Positions 24,777 to 34,111 of a stretch of DNA of 35,773 nt are shown one piece after another (position 1 is the first letter of the stretch; the number at the start of each line of letters is the position of its first letter). The notes under the pieces were generated by a model. The model saw only the letters and a program-made list of their open reading frames with translations. It had not been told where the DNA came from and did no database searches. Position numbers and translations under genes: made by a program. Source of the stretch: Prevotellaceae bacterium (lineage in GTDB: Bacteria > Bacteroidota > Bacteroidia > Bacteroidales > Bacteroidaceae); assembly GCA_022508635.1 (NCBI GenBank), contig JAFLUV010000002.1:1-35773 (forward strand), written 5' to 3'.

Positions 24777-27700
24777 TTCTTTTTCTTGTTATTTTTTTTG
24801 CTTGCTCGGTGGAAGAGTCCCTTCCATCTGTTGAAGTCGCGCTGGAACTGTATGCCTATTCCTTGTGTGGTAAGGGACGATTGCGTGAAATAGCGGTCGT
24901 TGGTCAGGCTGTAGGCTTTCAGTGAAAAGGGACTGCGTGGCGAGAGCTTGTACTGGATGTCGAAGTCGCCGATGAAGTTGCTCTGGCTTGTATTGTATTT
25001 GCTTTCCCTGTAGCCGAAATTGCCGTTGAAGAGAAGTCGTCCGCTAAGCATGCGTCCGCTGAGCATGCCTTCGACATCTAATTGCTCCCATCCCACCTGT
25101 CCTGTTTGCAGGTTTGTGCCGAAGGACCAGTTGCTTCCGCCCAATGCTTGGGACATGATTTGGTTGAAACGCGAGCTGAGTACGCTGCTCAGCATCGAGT
25201 TCATTGCCATGCTTCCCTGTGTCTGGTTCTTCTCGAATACGGTGCCGTAGCTGTAGAAGCGTCCTACGCCGAGCAGATAGATGGTTTGCATGTCGCGCTC
25301 TTCATTGCTGCTGAGCATGGAGCGTACCATTTGTTTTTCGTCTTCGTTGGCGTTGGGTATGTCAAAGTCGAAAGAGATGACGGGTTCACGAGCTATGCCA
25401 CTAATGTTCATGATGCAGTCAACGCGTGTATTGGAGAGTCCCAGTCCTGTCGTCGACAAATCGTCGAGCGAGACGTTGTGAACGGTGTGCTTTGCTTTCA
25501 GGTTGAGTGCTGCCTGCATGGCATCGCCTCCGAAGATGATGGTTCCGTCGGGCATGAAGGTAAAGTCTCGGCGTATGAGGTCGCGAATAGACATACGATA
25601 GCTGCCTTCACTGACTCGATATGTGCCGAAGAGCTGGAATCGTCCCTTGTTGTAATAGTTCGCCAGCATGCGTCCGTTGCCGTTCAGGGTAATGTTGTCG
25701 CCAGTGGCAGGATCCATGATGAGCAGGATTTGTGCGTTGGGATTGACATCGATGTCAAAGTTTATTCGCAAGTCGTCGGATGTTTTTTCCTGTGCTGTCT
25801 GGATGTCGGCTGTCTTTGCCTGTGCGGTATCGCTCAGCGAGACGTAGGTCACGAACTCTGTCTCGTCGACGGCTCCCGGGGTGGAGACATTATATATTAT
25901 GGTAGTCCCGGGCATCGGGGTAGCGGATACATTGATATCAATTTTTCCCGGTTCGCCCTGCATGTGCATTTCTGCATCGGCATAGACTGTCCCATAGAAG
26001 TTGGAGCCGCCTTGGGCTGAGGTGTCATAGCAGAGTATATTGTATGCCTCGACGTTGAAGTCATAGCTCATATTCTTGAAGTTTTCGTGCTTGAGGTGCA
26101 TGTCCAGTGTGGCAATGTGTTCGTTCATGCCTGGTATACCCATGTTATCGTAGATGGTTGCATTGCGGAGCCAGATGTTGTCTGGGCGCATGGTGACGCT
26201 GTCGCCGTAGAGTTGGTAGTCTGTGTTCAGGGCGATTACGTGCGTCTTCAGTTCATTGATGAACATGTCACCTTCTAAGTTGATAGCCTTGAACGGTCCG
26301 AAAATGCGAGCTTGTCCTGAAGCACTTCCTTGCAGGTTGCTTAGGATGTTGCTCGTATACTTGCTGAGGAAAGTGAGGTCAATGTGATTCGTCTGGATGT
26401 TCAGGTTGAGTCCGTCGTTCTTTCCGTTGCCTGGTATGATTGTGCCGTGCAGTTGCGTGTGGTGTTGTGGTGTGGGACCTCGCATGTCTGCTTCCAGCAG
26501 GATGGCTCTTTCTTGTTTTCCCCAGTTGGCATAGAGATCCATGTTGCCAAGTCTGGCGGTGTTGAAGGTGAAGTCTTTTACTTGCAGGTAGGCATCTGCC
26601 TGGGCGTGCTTCATGAGTGAGGTGCCGTAGATGTTGCCTGTTACGTCACCTGCGAAGTCTATGTTGCGGACGTTGAAGAGATCCATTATGTATGCGAGGT
26701 CAATGTCTGCCAGTTCTGCTTTCAGGGAATCGGAGGCGTGGTCGGAGATACGTCCGTTGATGCTGATGTGTCTTTCTGCCTGACTGACGGAGAAGTCTTT
26801 TATGTCGATGACGCCGTCGTGATAGCTGATGGTGGCAGGCTTGATGTGCCATGTCGTGTCGCCGACGATGATGTCCGATGCTTTCAGTGCGGCGTTGATG
26901 GCGGTGTGACTGGAGAGGTCGCGCTGGATGTTGCAGGTCAGGCTGATGTCGCCGGTGTAGGCTATGTCGCGTTTGTTGTCCCAGCTGAGGCGTGATGTTA
27001 CTTTGTCGTCTTTGGCATAGGCATCAAGGTTGACTTCAACTGTGGAGTTGCCTTTTATGATACGTTTGCATTGCAGGCTTGCTTGCAGGGAGGCGCTGTG
27101 GCTTTCTATGCGGCAGTCTATGTCTTGCAGTCGTTGTCCGGAGGTTGTGAGACGTGGAATGTGGAGCTGTAGTGCTATTTGCCCTACGGCGTCGCTAATG
27201 GTGCCTTCGAGCGTGCTTTTGTCGGGTAGGTGGAGGTTTGTTCCTAACAGACGTTCGATGAGGATGGTGTCTTTTGCCTGAATGAGGAAGTGAAAGTCGT
27301 TGCCTGCCGGTTGCTGGCGGTTCTTGTCATTGCGGAAGAGGCTTGGGAGGTTTTGCCTGACGGGATGCAGGAATGATTGTGCGAGGTTTTGCCAGAGTAT
27401 GTTGCCGTCGGCTTTGATGTTGAGGAAGTCGCTTTGCACTTGCAGGTGCTGGCTGTTGTTTTCTTCTTGCTGGCTGCTGAGTGTTATGTTGCCTATATGG
27501 AGTGGTTCTTGCCGGTCTGATGTGAGTTCTATGTCGGTGAGGTGAAGGTTGCCTTGCAGGTATCTGGGGTCGATGTTGCTGAATTCGGCTTTTAGGTTAC
27601 CGGAGAAACGTTCGCCTTCGTAGCGTTCCGTCAGGTTCATGTTCCAGGGTGCGAGGTCTTTTACTTGTGCGTTGCATTGCAGGGTTCGGCTGCCTTGGTG

Positions 27701-29371
27701 CCTGGTTGTCTGTAGTTGCAGGTGTGCTGTGCCGTTGGGTTCTTCTTTTGTGATTTGTGCGCTGTATGCATCGCCGTCGATGGTTGCGGTGAAATTTATG
27801 TTGCGGTGTTCATAGCCTCGGTAGATGAGGCTTTTGAGTGTGCCCGTTGCTGTGAGTGCTGTTTGTTTGTCTTTTCCGGGGAGGTTGCCGCTGAGTGTGG
27901 TTTCAAGTGTCAGGGTTGTGTTTTTTCTTGTGTCGGCCGGGTGGAGCAGTTTGCTGAGATTGAGGTTGGTGACAGACAGACGGGCTTCTATCCTTTGCAT
28001 GTCGTGCAGGGTAGCGTCTATGTCGAGGTTGCTGCCTTGTTCTGTGCGGGTCTGGGTCTTTGCTTGCAGGGTATTGTCCCGGAGGCTGATGGTGCCGCTG
28101 GTCTTTGTGCTTCCGATGTATGTGAGGATGGTGCTGGCTTCGCGAGCCTTTTCTTGGAGGTTTCGGGTGAGGAATTGCTGGACGGAGGAGCCAGTGCGCA
28201 ATTCTGTGATGTCGGCGTGCAGGTCGGGTGTGTGGTGGATGCCGGTCAGGGTGAGGTTGCAGAGCAGGGAAATGTTGCCTGTGTCATCAGCGATGTTGAG
28301 ACTTGTCAGTTGCAGGGTACTGTCCTTTTGCTGTATGTTGGTGCTGAGGCTGATGTGGTCGCTGAAGGTTGACAGTCCGGGGATGATGCTTTGCAGGTCG
28401 CTGGGAGAGATGCGGGCGGTGAGTGTACCAGCAAGGGGAGCTGTTGCTTCTCGCCAGTCTTTCTGGAAGAGGGCTCCGCGAGGTTTTCGTGCTGTCGGGT
28501 GCGAGGGGTGTTTGCTTGCGAGGGTGGGGATTGTGAGGGTTGTAGCGGGGAGTTCGAGCTTGAGGTCGTGCAGGGCGAGTGAGTGTCGTCCGGCTTCTGC
28601 CTGCAGAGAGAGGTGGCGGAGCTGTAATCCGCTCTGTTCGCTGAAGGAGAGGTTGCGCAGGTCCAGGGCGAGTGTGTCGGGCATTTCGGAAAGGATGCGT
28701 GCGGTGAGCGTGAGATCCTTGAGGTGCAAGTGGGCGGGATTGAGCCGTCCGGGTGTGCGGGGCTGTCCGATGTGGTCGTAGCGCAGCTCGCAGCGGCGCA
28801 TCAGGAGTGCGCCGATGGAGAGTGGGGCAGAGGTGGTGTCGGTTGAGGAGAACGCATCGACGAGGTACTGGAAGTTGCAGGGCTCGTCTCCGTCCTTGTA
28901 GAGTACGACGCGTGCGCCGATGAGCTGTGCGTTGTCGATGTGCAGCCGCTTCTCCATGAGGGGCAGCAGGCTGATTTTCGCTGCAATGCGTGAGGCCTGT
29001 AGCATGAGTGTGTCGCGACGGTCGTAGAGCCGGACGTTGTCCAGTATGACGCGTCCCGGCAGGCTCAGCCGCAATCTGCCGACGGTGACTCTGCTGCCTG
29101 TCCGCTCGCTCAGCAGCAGAGAGATCTTCTCTGCTCCCCAGGTCTGGAAGGCTGGGTGCGAGGTCAGCAGCAGCAGGGATAGGCAGACGGTGCTCAGCAG
29201 GCCGACAATCAGGCGGAGTATGTATTTGGTAGCTTTGATAGGAGTCTGGTCTGTGTTTTCTGATGTGCAAAGATACGATAAAATGGGCGAAAGGCAAAGG
29301 AAAACTCCCATTTCTTTCGACTTCTTCGGGACAGGACGGGCAGAATCTGCATAAAATCCCTGCACCTGCAC
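24773..29371 (-). CDS. Translocation/assembly module TamB-like (DUF490) protein; start uncertain
   Basis: ~1500-aa AsmA/TamB-like protein; C-terminal FGTNLQTGQVGWEQLDVEGMLSGRMLSGRLLFNGNFGYRESKY. The 5' part of the ORF (about 29240-29371) overlaps a promoter and is probably not coding. Confidence 0.88.
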   Translation of the reverse strand: MQVQGFYADSARPVPKKSKEMGVFLCLSPILSYLCTSENTDQTPIKATKYILRLIVGLLSTVCLSLLLLTSHPAFQTWGAEKISLLLSERTGSRVTVGRLRLSLPGRVILDNVRLYDRRDTLMLQASRIAAKISLLPLMEKRLHIDNAQLIGARVVLYKDGDEPCNFQYLVDAFSSTDTTSAPLSIGALLMRRCELRYDHIGQPRTPGRLNPAHLHLKDLTLTARILSEMPDTLALDLRNLSFSEQSGLQLRHLSLQAEAGRHSLALHDLKLELPATTLTIPTLASKHPSHPTARKPRGALFQKDWREATAPLAGTLTARISPSDLQSIIPGLSTFSDHISLSTNIQQKDSTLQLTSLNIADDTGNISLLCNLTLTGIHHTPDLHADITELRTGSSVQQFLTRNLQEKAREASTILTYIGSTKTSGTISLRDNTLQAKTQTRTEQGSNLDIDATLHDMQRIEARLSVTNLNLSKLLHPADTRKNTTLTLETTLSGNLPGKDKQTALTATGTLKSLIYRGYEHRNINFTATIDGDAYSAQITKEEPNGTAHLQLQTTRHQGSRTLQCNAQVKDLAPWNMNLTERYEGERFSGNLKAEFSNIDPRYLQGNLHLTDIELTSDRQEPLHIGNITLSSQQEENNSQHLQVQSDFLNIKADGNILWQNLAQSFLHPVRQNLPSLFRNDKNRQQPAGNDFHFLIQAKDTILIERLLGTNLHLPDKSTLEGTISDAVGQIALQLHIPRLTTSGQRLQDIDCRIESHSASLQASLQCKRIIKGNSTVEVNLDAYAKDDKVTSRLSWDNKRDIAYTGDISLTCNIQRDLSSHTAINAALKASDIIVGDTTWHIKPATISYHDGVIDIKDFSVSQAERHISINGRISDHASDSLKAELADIDLAYIMDLFNVRNIDFAGDVTGNIYGTSLMKHAQADAYLQVKDFTFNTARLGNMDLYANWGKQERAILLEADMRGPTPQHHTQLHGTIIPGNGKNDGLNLNIQTNHIDLTFLSKYTSNILSNLQGSASGQARIFGPFKAINLEGDMFINELKTHVIALNTDYQLYGDSVTMRPDNIWLRNATIYDNMGIPGMNEHIATLDMHLKHENFKNMSYDFNVEAYNILCYDTSAQGGSNFYGTVYADAEMHMQGEPGKIDINVSATPMPGTTIIYNVSTPGAVDETEFVTYVSLSDTAQAKTADIQTAQEKTSDDLRINFDIDVNPNAQILLIMDPATGDNITLNGNGRMLANYYNKGRFQLFGTYRVSEGSYRMSIRDLIRRDFTFMPDGTIIFGGDAMQAALNLKAKHTVHNVSLDDLSTTGLGLSNTRVDCIMNISGIAREPVISFDFDIPNANEDEKQMVRSMLSSNEERDMQTIYLLGVGRFYSYGTVFEKNQTQGSMAMNSMLSSVLSSRFNQIMSQALGGSNWSFGTNLQTGQVGWEQLDVEGMLSGRMLSGRLLFNGNFGYRESKYNTSQSNFIGDFDIQYKLSPRSPFSLKAYSLTNDRYFTQSSLTTQGIGIQFQRDFNRWKGLFHRASKKNNKKKK
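29268..29298 (-). promoter_or_regulatory. Bacteroidetes promoter for tamB-like gene (TTTG-N19-TATCTTTG)
   Basis: + strand CAAAGATA 29268-29275, CAAA 29295-29298, 19-nt spacer. Confidence 0.65.
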
Positions 29372-29480
29372 AGGGCGGTTAGGAAAAATCCCGATAACTT
29401 ATCTCCTGATTCCCGCCCTCTGCAGGACGAAGCCTTCCATCCTCTGCAACAGGCAGGGACCAAAACTTCAGGCAGACTTA

Positions 29481-29512
29481 TTTGGCGTTTCGCCCGATTC
29501 TTCGTAACTTTG
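29481..29512 (+). promoter_or_regulatory. Bacteroidetes promoter for map (TTTG-N20-TAACTTTG)
   Basis: TTTG 29481-29484 and TAACTTTG 29505-29512; ATG at 29541. Confidence 0.65.
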
Positions 29513-29540
29513 CATCCCGAAAAATAAAGGAACGCACGCA

Positions 29541-30419
29541 ATGGCATTCGCTAAGAACAGAAAGAAGCAGCAGCGATGGATCGTCCCCTCCGGTTTGGAA
29601 CCAACGGAAATGGATCGTCGCATTATCGCATGGGAGGCAAAAGGAAAGCTCGTACCCACACCCCAGCTGATTAAGACAAAATCCCAGATAGAAGGCATAC
29701 GCAAGGCCGGACAGCTTAATACGGCCGTGCTCGACACCGTGGCCGAAAAGATACGCGAAGGCATGAGCACCGCCCAGATAGACCGCATCGTCTACGACTA
29801 TACTACCGCCCACGGCGGTACGCCTGCACCGCTGAACTACAACGGATTCCCCGGTAGCTGCTGCACCAGCCTGAACGATGTCGTCTGCCACGGACTGCCC
29901 TCTCAGGACGAAATACTGCAAGAGGGTGACATCATCAACGTCGACTGCACCACCATCCTTGACGGATACTACGCTGACGCCAGCCGTATGTTCGTCATCG
30001 GACACACCACGCCCGAGCGACAACGACTTGTAGACGTAGCATGGGAATGCCTCAAGACAGGACAGCAAGTCTGCTCGCAGCCCTACGTCTTTGTCGGAGA
30101 CCTCGGCAACGCCATCGCCCGGCACGCACACGCCAACGGATACACCGTCGTGCGTGACCTCTGCGGACACGGCGTCGGACTACAGTTCCACGAAGAGCCC
30201 GACGTCGAGCACTACGGACGTAAAGGCAGCGGAATGCTCCTCGTCCCGGGTATGACCTTTACCATCGAACCGATGATCAATGCCGGCGACTGGCAAGTCT
30301 GTGGCGACGAAGAAGACGAAACAGGATGGATCGTACTCACCGAAGACGGCTCCGACAGCGCACAATGGGAACACACATTTCTCATGACGGAAAACGGAGT
30401 GGAAATCATAACGCATTGA
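29541..30419 (+). CDS. map: Type I methionyl aminopeptidase with N-terminal extension
   Basis: 292 aa; LNYNGFPGSCCTSLNDVVCHGLP, IINVDCTTILDGYYADASRMF, CGHGVGLQFHEEP, GMTFTIEPMI; ~45-residue basic N-terminal extension. Confidence 0.93.
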   Translation: MAFAKNRKKQQRWIVPSGLEPTEMDRRIIAWEAKGKLVPTPQLIKTKSQIEGIRKAGQLNTAVLDTVAEKIREGMSTAQIDRIVYDYTTAHGGTPAPLNYNGFPGSCCTSLNDVVCHGLPSQDEILQEGDIINVDCTTILDGYYADASRMFVIGHTTPERQRLVDVAWECLKTGQQVCSQPYVFVGDLGNAIARHAHANGYTVVRDLCGHGVGLQFHEEPDVEHYGRKGSGMLLVPGMTFTIEPMINAGDWQVCGDEEDETGWIVLTEDGSDSAQWEHTFLMTENGVEIITH

Positions 30420-30465
30420 ACCCTCACCTTCACCCCAACTCGCATATCCGCTCAGACAAGAAACT

Positions 30466-31533
30466 ATGAAAGTAACGGACTACGACACCCCACGCCCCGA
30501 AACACATCGGACAGGCACCACATACATCCTCGGCATAGAGTCAAGCTGCGACGACACCTCAGCTGCAGTCCTCCGTAACGGCATATTGCTCAGTAACGTC
30601 ACCGCCAGCCAGGCCGTCCACGAAGCCTATGGCGGCGTAGTGCCTGAACTGGCAAGTCGCGCACACCAGCAAAACATAGTTCCCGTAGTTGACGCAGCCC
30701 TCAGGCAAGCCGGCATCCAGCGTGAACAGCTCAGCGCCATCGCCTTCACGCGCGGACCGGGTCTTATGGGATCGCTCCTTGTCGGCGTATCCTTCGCCAA
30801 GGGACTCGCTGCATCGCTCGGCATCCCCATGATAGACGTCAACCACCTGCACGGACATATCCTCGCACACTTCATACATACCGAGGACGACGACTATGTA
30901 TCGCCCAGTTTTCCCTTCCTCTGCCTGCTCGTCAGCGGAGGCAACAGCCAGATAGTCCTCGTTAAAAGCTATCGCGACATGGAAATCATCGGACAGACCA
31001 TCGACGACGCAGCCGGCGAGGCTATCGACAAATGCTCGAAAGTCATGGGACTCGGCTATCCCGGTGGCCCCGTCATTGACAAGTTGGCGCGACAGGGCAA
31101 CCCTGAAGCCTTTACTTTTGCCAAGCCCAACATCGCCGGATACGATTACAGTTTCAGCGGGCTCAAGACAAGCTTCCTCTACAATCTGCGCCAGTGGATC
31201 AGCGAAGATCCGGACTTCATCGAGCACCACAAGTGCGACCTCGCTGCATCACTCGAACACACTGTCGTTGACATCCTCATGAAAAAACTCCGTCTTGCTG
31301 CCAAGGACTTGAAGATAAAGCAAATCGCACTGGCAGGCGGAGTCTCTGCCAACAACGGACTGCGCAATGCATTCCGCGACCATGCCCGTCGCTACAAGTG
31401 GGACATCTTCATACCACGCTTCAGCTACACCACGGACAATGCTGCCATGATAGCCATGACAGGCTACTACAAATACCTCGACCATGACTTCTGTCCCATG
31501 TCGGCACCGGCATACAGCAGAGTAGCAGACTGA
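30466..31533 (+). CDS. tsaD: tRNA N6-adenosine threonylcarbamoyltransferase TsaD
   Basis: 355 aa; ILGIESSCDDTSAAVL, VNHLHGHILAHF, DDAAGEAIDKCSKVMGLGYPGGP, IALAGGVSANNGLR. Confidence 0.96.
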   Translation: MKVTDYDTPRPETHRTGTTYILGIESSCDDTSAAVLRNGILLSNVTASQAVHEAYGGVVPELASRAHQQNIVPVVDAALRQAGIQREQLSAIAFTRGPGLMGSLLVGVSFAKGLAASLGIPMIDVNHLHGHILAHFIHTEDDDYVSPSFPFLCLLVSGGNSQIVLVKSYRDMEIIGQTIDDAAGEAIDKCSKVMGLGYPGGPVIDKLARQGNPEAFTFAKPNIAGYDYSFSGLKTSFLYNLRQWISEDPDFIEHHKCDLAASLEHTVVDILMKKLRLAAKDLKIKQIALAGGVSANNGLRNAFRDHARRYKWDIFIPRFSYTTDNAAMIAMTGYYKYLDHDFCPMSAPAYSRVAD

Positions 31534-31573
31534 GAAACATTCACAGCCCAATACTACATATATATAATAAGGT

Positions 31574-32266
31574 ATGGCAAAGAAGACAATAGGCATTCTC
31601 ACGGCAATGAGCGTAGAATACCGCCAGGTGGCAGCTATGCTGCATGACGCGGAGACATTTCAGTCCGGCCCGCAGGAATTCCTCGTCGGAACATTAGGAG
31701 AAAACAAAATCATACTCCTGCAATGCGGCATAGGCAAGACCAATGCCGCAGCAGGTACGACAAATCTTATCATGGCCTTCCATCCCGACTGCGTCATCTC
31801 GACAGGCGTTGCAGGAGGTATCGACACACGTCTTGACGTAATGGATATCGTCGTAGGCAGCGAAGTCTGCTATCACGACGTCCATTGCGGTGACGACTGC
31901 GACCCGGGACAAGTGCAGGGATTGCCAAAATTCTTCAGTGGCGACCAACGCCTGACAGACGTAGCACTCGCATTGAACACAGACGTTCGCATCATTCCGG
32001 GGCTGATCTGTACAGGCGACCAGTTCATCACCAACCGTGCAGAACTGGACGACATTAAGAAGAGATACCCGTATGGACTGGCTGTGGACATGGAAAGCGC
32101 TGCCATTGCACAAGTGTGCCACCTTTGGAAAGTACCTTTCCTTAGTTTCCGTATCATCAGCGACACACCGGGCATTAAAGGACATTTCGACCAATATCTC
32201 AATTTCTGGGAAACGATGGCAGAGAAAAGTTTCGGTGTTACCAGTGAATTACTCAGTAAGATATGA
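31574..32266 (+). CDS. 5'-methylthioadenosine/S-adenosylhomocysteine nucleosidase
   Basis: 230 aa; IGILTAMSVEYRQVAAML, LLQCGIGKTNAAAGTTNLI, STGVAGGID, AVDMESAAIAQVCH, FRIISDT. Confidence 0.93.
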   Translation: MAKKTIGILTAMSVEYRQVAAMLHDAETFQSGPQEFLVGTLGENKIILLQCGIGKTNAAAGTTNLIMAFHPDCVISTGVAGGIDTRLDVMDIVVGSEVCYHDVHCGDDCDPGQVQGLPKFFSGDQRLTDVALALNTDVRIIPGLICTGDQFITNRAELDDIKKRYPYGLAVDMESAAIAQVCHLWKVPFLSFRIISDTPGIKGHFDQYLNFWETMAEKSFGVTSELLSKI

Positions 32267-32811
32267 AAAAGATACCCAGCTTCAGCATCGACCACGAACG
32301 CCTGCTCCGCGGCATCTATGTAAGCCGTCGTGACAAAGTTGGCACAGAGGAAGTCACAACCTTCGACATACGCATGAAGGAACCTAACCGCGAACCTGCC
32401 CTGCATCCCGGCGCTCTCCACACCATTGAGCACCTTGCTGCGACCTACTTGCGCAATGAACCTCAGTGGGCAGACCGCATCGTCTATTGGGGACCGATGG
32501 GATGTCTCACCGGGAACTACCTGCTCATGCGCGGTCATTTGGAACCGTCTGATATCCTTTCACTCATGCAGGACACGTTCCGTTTCGTCTCCGAATATAG
32601 TGGCGAAGTGCCTGGTGCCGCACCAAAGGACTGTGGAAACTGGCTTTTGCACGACCTCCCGATGGCACGTCTCGAAGCACGCCGCTACCTTGACGAAGTG
32701 CTCCTCTGTTGCAAGACGGAAAACATGAACTACCCTTCGGAAGAAATCACGCCGGACATGACTGCGGAACCATGCAACGTGAAGAAGCACACGCCTGATA
32801 GTATTATATAG
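32263..32811 (+). CDS. luxS: S-ribosylhomocysteine lyase LuxS
   Basis: 182 aa; IPSFSIDHERLL, HTIEHLAATYLRN (HxxEH), GPMGCLTGNYLL, DCGNWLLHDL; ATGA overlap with the nucleosidase. Confidence 0.94.
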   Translation: MKKIPSFSIDHERLLRGIYVSRRDKVGTEEVTTFDIRMKEPNREPALHPGALHTIEHLAATYLRNEPQWADRIVYWGPMGCLTGNYLLMRGHLEPSDILSLMQDTFRFVSEYSGEVPGAAPKDCGNWLLHDLPMARLEARRYLDEVLLCCKTENMNYPSEEITPDMTAEPCNVKKHTPDSII

Positions 32812-32818
32812 ATAAGAA

Positions 32819-33742
32819 ATGCGCGGCGAACTGCTTTCATTTCTTGTGGCCGTGATGTGGACCTTCACCGCCATTTTTGCCGAAATAGCTGGCAAGCGTA
32901 TAGGCACTCTTGTCCTCAATGTCTGGCGTATGATACTGACCATCGTCCTCCTTGGCGGCTTGCTCTGGCTGACTTGTGGAAAGCCTTGGCCTCAATATGC
33001 CACACCTGAAGTCTGGAAATGGTTCTTGGCGAGTGGTTTCATGGGATTCGCTTTTGGTGACTATTGCCTGTTCAATGCCTATATCATCATTGGTAGCCGC
33101 TATGCCCAGCTGTTCATGACGCTTGGATCTCCTTTTGCTGCTATTACCGCCTGGCTTTTGATGGGCGAGGCGATGAGTGTGCTCGGCCTGCTCGGCATGA
33201 TGGTCACGCTCACGGGTATCGGCATCTCTATCTTGGGAAAAGACGATACAGGCAGCAGACATGTCACATTGCCGCTTAGGGGCATCTTGCTTGGTATCGG
33301 GGCAGGACTGGGACAAGGCGTTGGGATAGTCCTCAGCAAGCAAGGTATGTTGCACTATGGATCAGTCGTTCCTCCCGAGGCCGGCGATGTCGCTTCGATG
33401 ATGCCGTTTGCAGGAACACAGATACGTGCCATGATGGGGCTCCTTGTCTTTGGCATTTCGCTTCTGCTTGCTCGTCGTTTTGGTGATTTCCTTCGTGCGG
33501 CGACCGATCTCCGAGGTGCAGCCGCAGCAATGGGGGCGATTCTGCTTGGCCCCTTTTTCGGTGTTAGCTTCAGCATTATGGCAGTCAGCATGACGACGGC
33601 CGGTGTGGCGCAGACCCTTATGTCTCTTACCCCCGTCCTTATCCTTTGGCCTTCCCGCCTGATTTTCGGCAAGAAGGTCAGCATGCAGGAAGTCGTTGGT
33701 GCTCTCATTGCTGTAGCCGGTGCATCCCTCTTCTTTATATAG
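32819..33742 (+). CDS. DMT-superfamily EamA transporter
   Basis: 307 aa, about 10 hydrophobic segments in two EamA-like halves (FLVAVMWTFTAIFAEIAGKR; AAAMGAILLGPFFGVSFSIMAV). Confidence 0.87.
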   Translation: MRGELLSFLVAVMWTFTAIFAEIAGKRIGTLVLNVWRMILTIVLLGGLLWLTCGKPWPQYATPEVWKWFLASGFMGFAFGDYCLFNAYIIIGSRYAQLFMTLGSPFAAITAWLLMGEAMSVLGLLGMMVTLTGIGISILGKDDTGSRHVTLPLRGILLGIGAGLGQGVGIVLSKQGMLHYGSVVPPEAGDVASMMPFAGTQIRAMMGLLVFGISLLLARRFGDFLRAATDLRGAAAAMGAILLGPFFGVSFSIMAVSMTTAGVAQTLMSLTPVLILWPSRLIFGKKVSMQEVVGALIAVAGASLFFI

Positions 33743-33796
33743 AGAGTCATTGATAGGATAAAATCTCAAGTTTCCACTAAATTTGAAAGCATTAAT

Positions 33797-33827
33797 TTTG
33801 AATTTTGGATTAACCTTTGTACCTTTG
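33797..33827 (+). promoter_or_regulatory. Bacteroidetes promoter for tRNA-Ser (TTTG-N19-TACCTTTG)
   Basis: TTTG 33797-33800; TACCTTTG 33820-33827. Confidence 0.7.
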
Positions 33828-33863
33828 CAGTGCGATTGGAGAAATCACGTTCGTAAAGGCAAA

Positions 33864-33950
33864 GGAGAGATGCCAGAGTGGTCGAATGGACCGCACTCGA
33901 AATGCGGCGTACCCTTGCGGGTACCCTGGGTTCGAATCCCAGTCTCTCCG
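33864..33950 (+). tRNA. tRNA-Ser(CGA)
   Basis: 7-bp acceptor ggagaga/tctctcc, anticodon stem ccgca/tgcgg with loop CTCGAAA (anticodon CGA, 33898-33900), long variable arm gtacccttgcgggtac, T-loop GTTCGAATC. Confidence 0.96.
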
Positions 33951-34022
33951 CAAAATGTGCGTGAAAGTCAGCGAGTTGAAAAATTTCGCCCAAATGAACG
34001 CACAGCGTAGTAGATTTTATGT

Positions 34023-34058
34023 AAAAAACAGCAGGAAAAGCAACATTCCTGCTGTTTT
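34023..34058 (+). terminator. Intrinsic terminator after tRNA-Ser (may act bidirectionally)
   Basis: aaaaacagcaggaa - aagcaaca - ttcctgctgttttt stem; T-rich on + and A/T-rich on -. Confidence 0.75.
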
Positions 34059-34111
34059 TGTTTTGTACGGCGCAGGTGTGGAAAAATGGCCGCTGTCCAT
34101 ACATGAATTTC

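Noticed and set aside
25020-25085. Near-perfect 15-bp duplication (cgtccgctaagcatg cgtccgctgagcatg; MLSGRMLSGR)
   Set aside because: Within the conserved TamB C-terminus; residue spacing looks normal for the family, so likely ordinary coding sequence.
28287-29297. 336-aa minus-strand ORF
   Set aside because: Alternative frame within the TamB-like gene; Pro/Arg/His-rich shadow translation.
33864-33950. tRNA-Ser as an integration site
   Set aside because: No integrase nearby and no copy of the tRNA 3' end seen downstream.
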